64,000 nucleotides of DNA from JBPOFM01 sp051252455 (lineage in GTDB: Bacteria; Bacteroidota; Bacteroidia; Flavobacteriales; Flavobacteriaceae). Below are positions 62,900 through 64,000 of this stretch, one piece after another; the first letter of the stretch is position 1; the number at the start of each line of letters is the position of its first letter. Made by a program: the position numbers and the translations under genes. The notes under the pieces are model-generated. The model did no database searches, had not been told where the DNA came from, and was given only the letters and a program-made list of their open reading frames with translations. The stretch spans positions 1 through 64,000 of the forward strand of contig JBPOFM010000001.1 of the NCBI GenBank assembly GCA_051252455.1. Reading direction: 5' to 3'.

Positions 62900-64000
62900 A
62901 TGATTCAATTCATCCTCAATAATAAAACCATCACAACGGCATTGCCATCAGGTATGACCTTGCTTGATTTTGTGCGTTACGAACAACGTCTCACTGGCAC
63001 CAAAATCGGCTGTCGAGAAGGTGATTGTGGTGCTTGTACCAATTTGGTGGGCACCTTGAATGAGGACGGCTCTCAAATTTCATATCAAAGTATTACATCC
63101 TGTATTTCTCCTTTGGGGAACGCCCACGGAAAACACATCGTGACGGTTGAAGGCATTAATCTTCAAGAAAAACTAACGGCTGCACAAAATGCGATGAAAG
63201 ATAATTACGCCACTCAATGCGGATTTTGTACACCAGGTTTTGTAGTGTCGCTCACAGGCTTTGCAATGTCAAAAACTGAAAAATCTTTTGAGAAAGCGCT
63301 CGATGCCATAAGCGGAAACATCTGTAGGTGTACTGGCTACAAATCCATTGAACGTGCAGCGCATCAGTTGTGTGAAAATTTGAGTTTTAACGAAACTGGT
63401 CTGCCAATTGAAACCTTAATTGAAAAAGAAATTATTCCAGCTTATTTTATGGACATTCCGCACCGATTGAAAGCATTGCAATCCGAACCAAAACCAGATA
63501 TAAAGAAAAAAGTTGTTTTTGGCGGAACAGATATTTACGTTCAAAAAGCGGATACCTTGATTGATAGTGAAGTTCAAAATATCGGATTTAACCCGAATTT
63601 GAAAGGCATCAAAATTCAAGGTGATAGCTGCGTTATGGGCGCAGGAACTACTGTAACTGACTTATGGAACAATACTGAATTAAATCGTTATTTTCCAAAT
63701 TTGAGGAAACATTTAAAGCTTGTTTCATCTGAACAAATAAGGAATATGGCTTCCTTTGGTGGAAATTTCGTAAACGCTTCACCAATTGGCGATATGACCA
63801 TTTTCTTTTTATCATTGAATAGTGAGATTGTTATTGAAAACAAGAACGGAAACGAAAGAACTCTTGCTTTGAAAGACTTCTACAAAAGCTACAAAACTTT
63901 TGATTTAAATGAAGACGAATTACTGAAAACAATTCAATTCAAATTACCAACAAAAATGTCAAAATTCAATTTTGAAAAAGTATGCAAACGTACCCATTTG
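62900..64000 (+). CDS. xdhA: Xanthine dehydrogenase small subunit XdhA (5' part)
   Basis: From ATG 62900 an open frame runs 367 codons to the window end without a stop. It encodes two [2Fe-2S] domains (C38, C43, C46, C68; then C107, C110, C142, C144 in 'CGFCTPG' and 'CRCTGY') and the start of a FAD-binding domain with 'VVFGGTDIYVQ' and 'ASFGGNFVNASPIGD'. XdhA carries electrons from the molybdenum subunit XdhB to NAD+. The 3' end and xdhB should lie right of the window. Confidence 0.93.
   Translation, partial: MIQFILNNKTITTALPSGMTLLDFVRYEQRLTGTKIGCREGDCGACTNLVGTLNEDGSQISYQSITSCISPLGNAHGKHIVTVEGINLQEKLTAAQNAMKDNYATQCGFCTPGFVVSLTGFAMSKTEKSFEKALDAISGNICRCTGYKSIERAAHQLCENLSFNETGLPIETLIEKEIIPAYFMDIPHRLKALQSEPKPDIKKKVVFGGTDIYVQKADTLIDSEVQNIGFNPNLKGIKIQGDSCVMGAGTTVTDLWNNTELNRYFPNLRKHLKLVSSEQIRNMASFGGNFVNASPIGDMTIFFLSLNSEIVIENKNGNERTLALKDFYKSYKTFDLNEDELLKTIQFKLPTKMSKFNFEKVCKRTHL

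Noticed and set aside
62740..62922. A 60-codon frame spanning the deaminase end and the xdhA start
   Set aside because: It is out of frame with both flanking genes and runs through the interspersed repeat.
1..64000. CRISPR array, rRNA operon, insertion sequence or prophage
   Set aside because: No regularly spaced identical repeats, no rRNA signature and no transposase, integrase or phage structural gene was seen. The only RNA gene found is tRNA-Phe.

Overview
The window comes from a member of the Flavobacteriaceae (Bacteroidota). The signs are AT-rich DNA, promoters of the TTTG-N19-TAnnTTTG type, weak Shine-Dalgarno signals with several TTG starts, many short lipoproteins, giant secreted proteins with type IX secretion (T9SS) sorting ends, a lipoprotein TamA (TamL) next to TamB, and the coaX / outer-membrane barrel / TPR / lptC / CNNM / ppiD gene order that I know from this family. 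The species cannot be named from sequence alone.

Bases 1 to about 2515 differ from the rest. They hold the right-hand end of what looks like a mobile gene-cassette array. Small genes of accessory type (a DUF4145 zinc-ribbon protein, a reverse-oriented membrane protein with a 46-residue ORF facing it, a 92-residue unknown, and a CdiI-type immunity protein) are separated by 138-base structured repeats. Each repeat has arms that pair fully only on the bottom strand. The outermost bases of each repeat pair with the far end of the same cassette, not with the other end of the same repeat. This is the behaviour of integron attC sites, but the core triplets do not fit the classical GTTRRRY rule and no integrase is in view. 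This is the best candidate for an undescribed system here.

From 2648 to 28653 the DNA is ordinary chromosome: a membrane-bound fatty acid/sterol hydroxylase, a CPA2 antiporter, lipB with a lipoprotein gene, a YqaE/Pmp3 peptide, a membrane-anchored LuxR-type regulator, a DUF1573 protein, lysS, a three-gene cluster of unknown role (small membrane protein, polytopic protein, EEP-fold enzyme), a di-haem cytochrome lipoprotein, two zinc-peptidase lipoproteins converging on one terminator, a GDYXXLXY/DUF2157 pair, small membrane proteins, Spy-like secreted proteins, hemL, a LysM glucosaminidase and a PLP-dependent deaminase.

From 28848 to 40050 lie two huge secreted multidomain proteins (1596 and 1983 residues) that share a long T9SS type C sorting module. 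From 40348 to 45609 come a small zincin-like membrane protein, a DUF5522 peptide overlapping urocanase (hutU), a DUF4136 lipoprotein and a SulP anion transporter. From 53690 down to 45820 on the minus strand is the envelope-biogenesis set coaX, an outer-membrane barrel, a TPR protein, lptC, a small membrane protein, a CNNM/CBS protein and ppiD. A tRNA-Phe with a clear promoter and terminator follows, then a fasciclin lipoprotein, tamB-tamL, a guanine-deaminase-like enzyme, and the start of xdhA, which runs off the window. The last two suggest purine breakdown.
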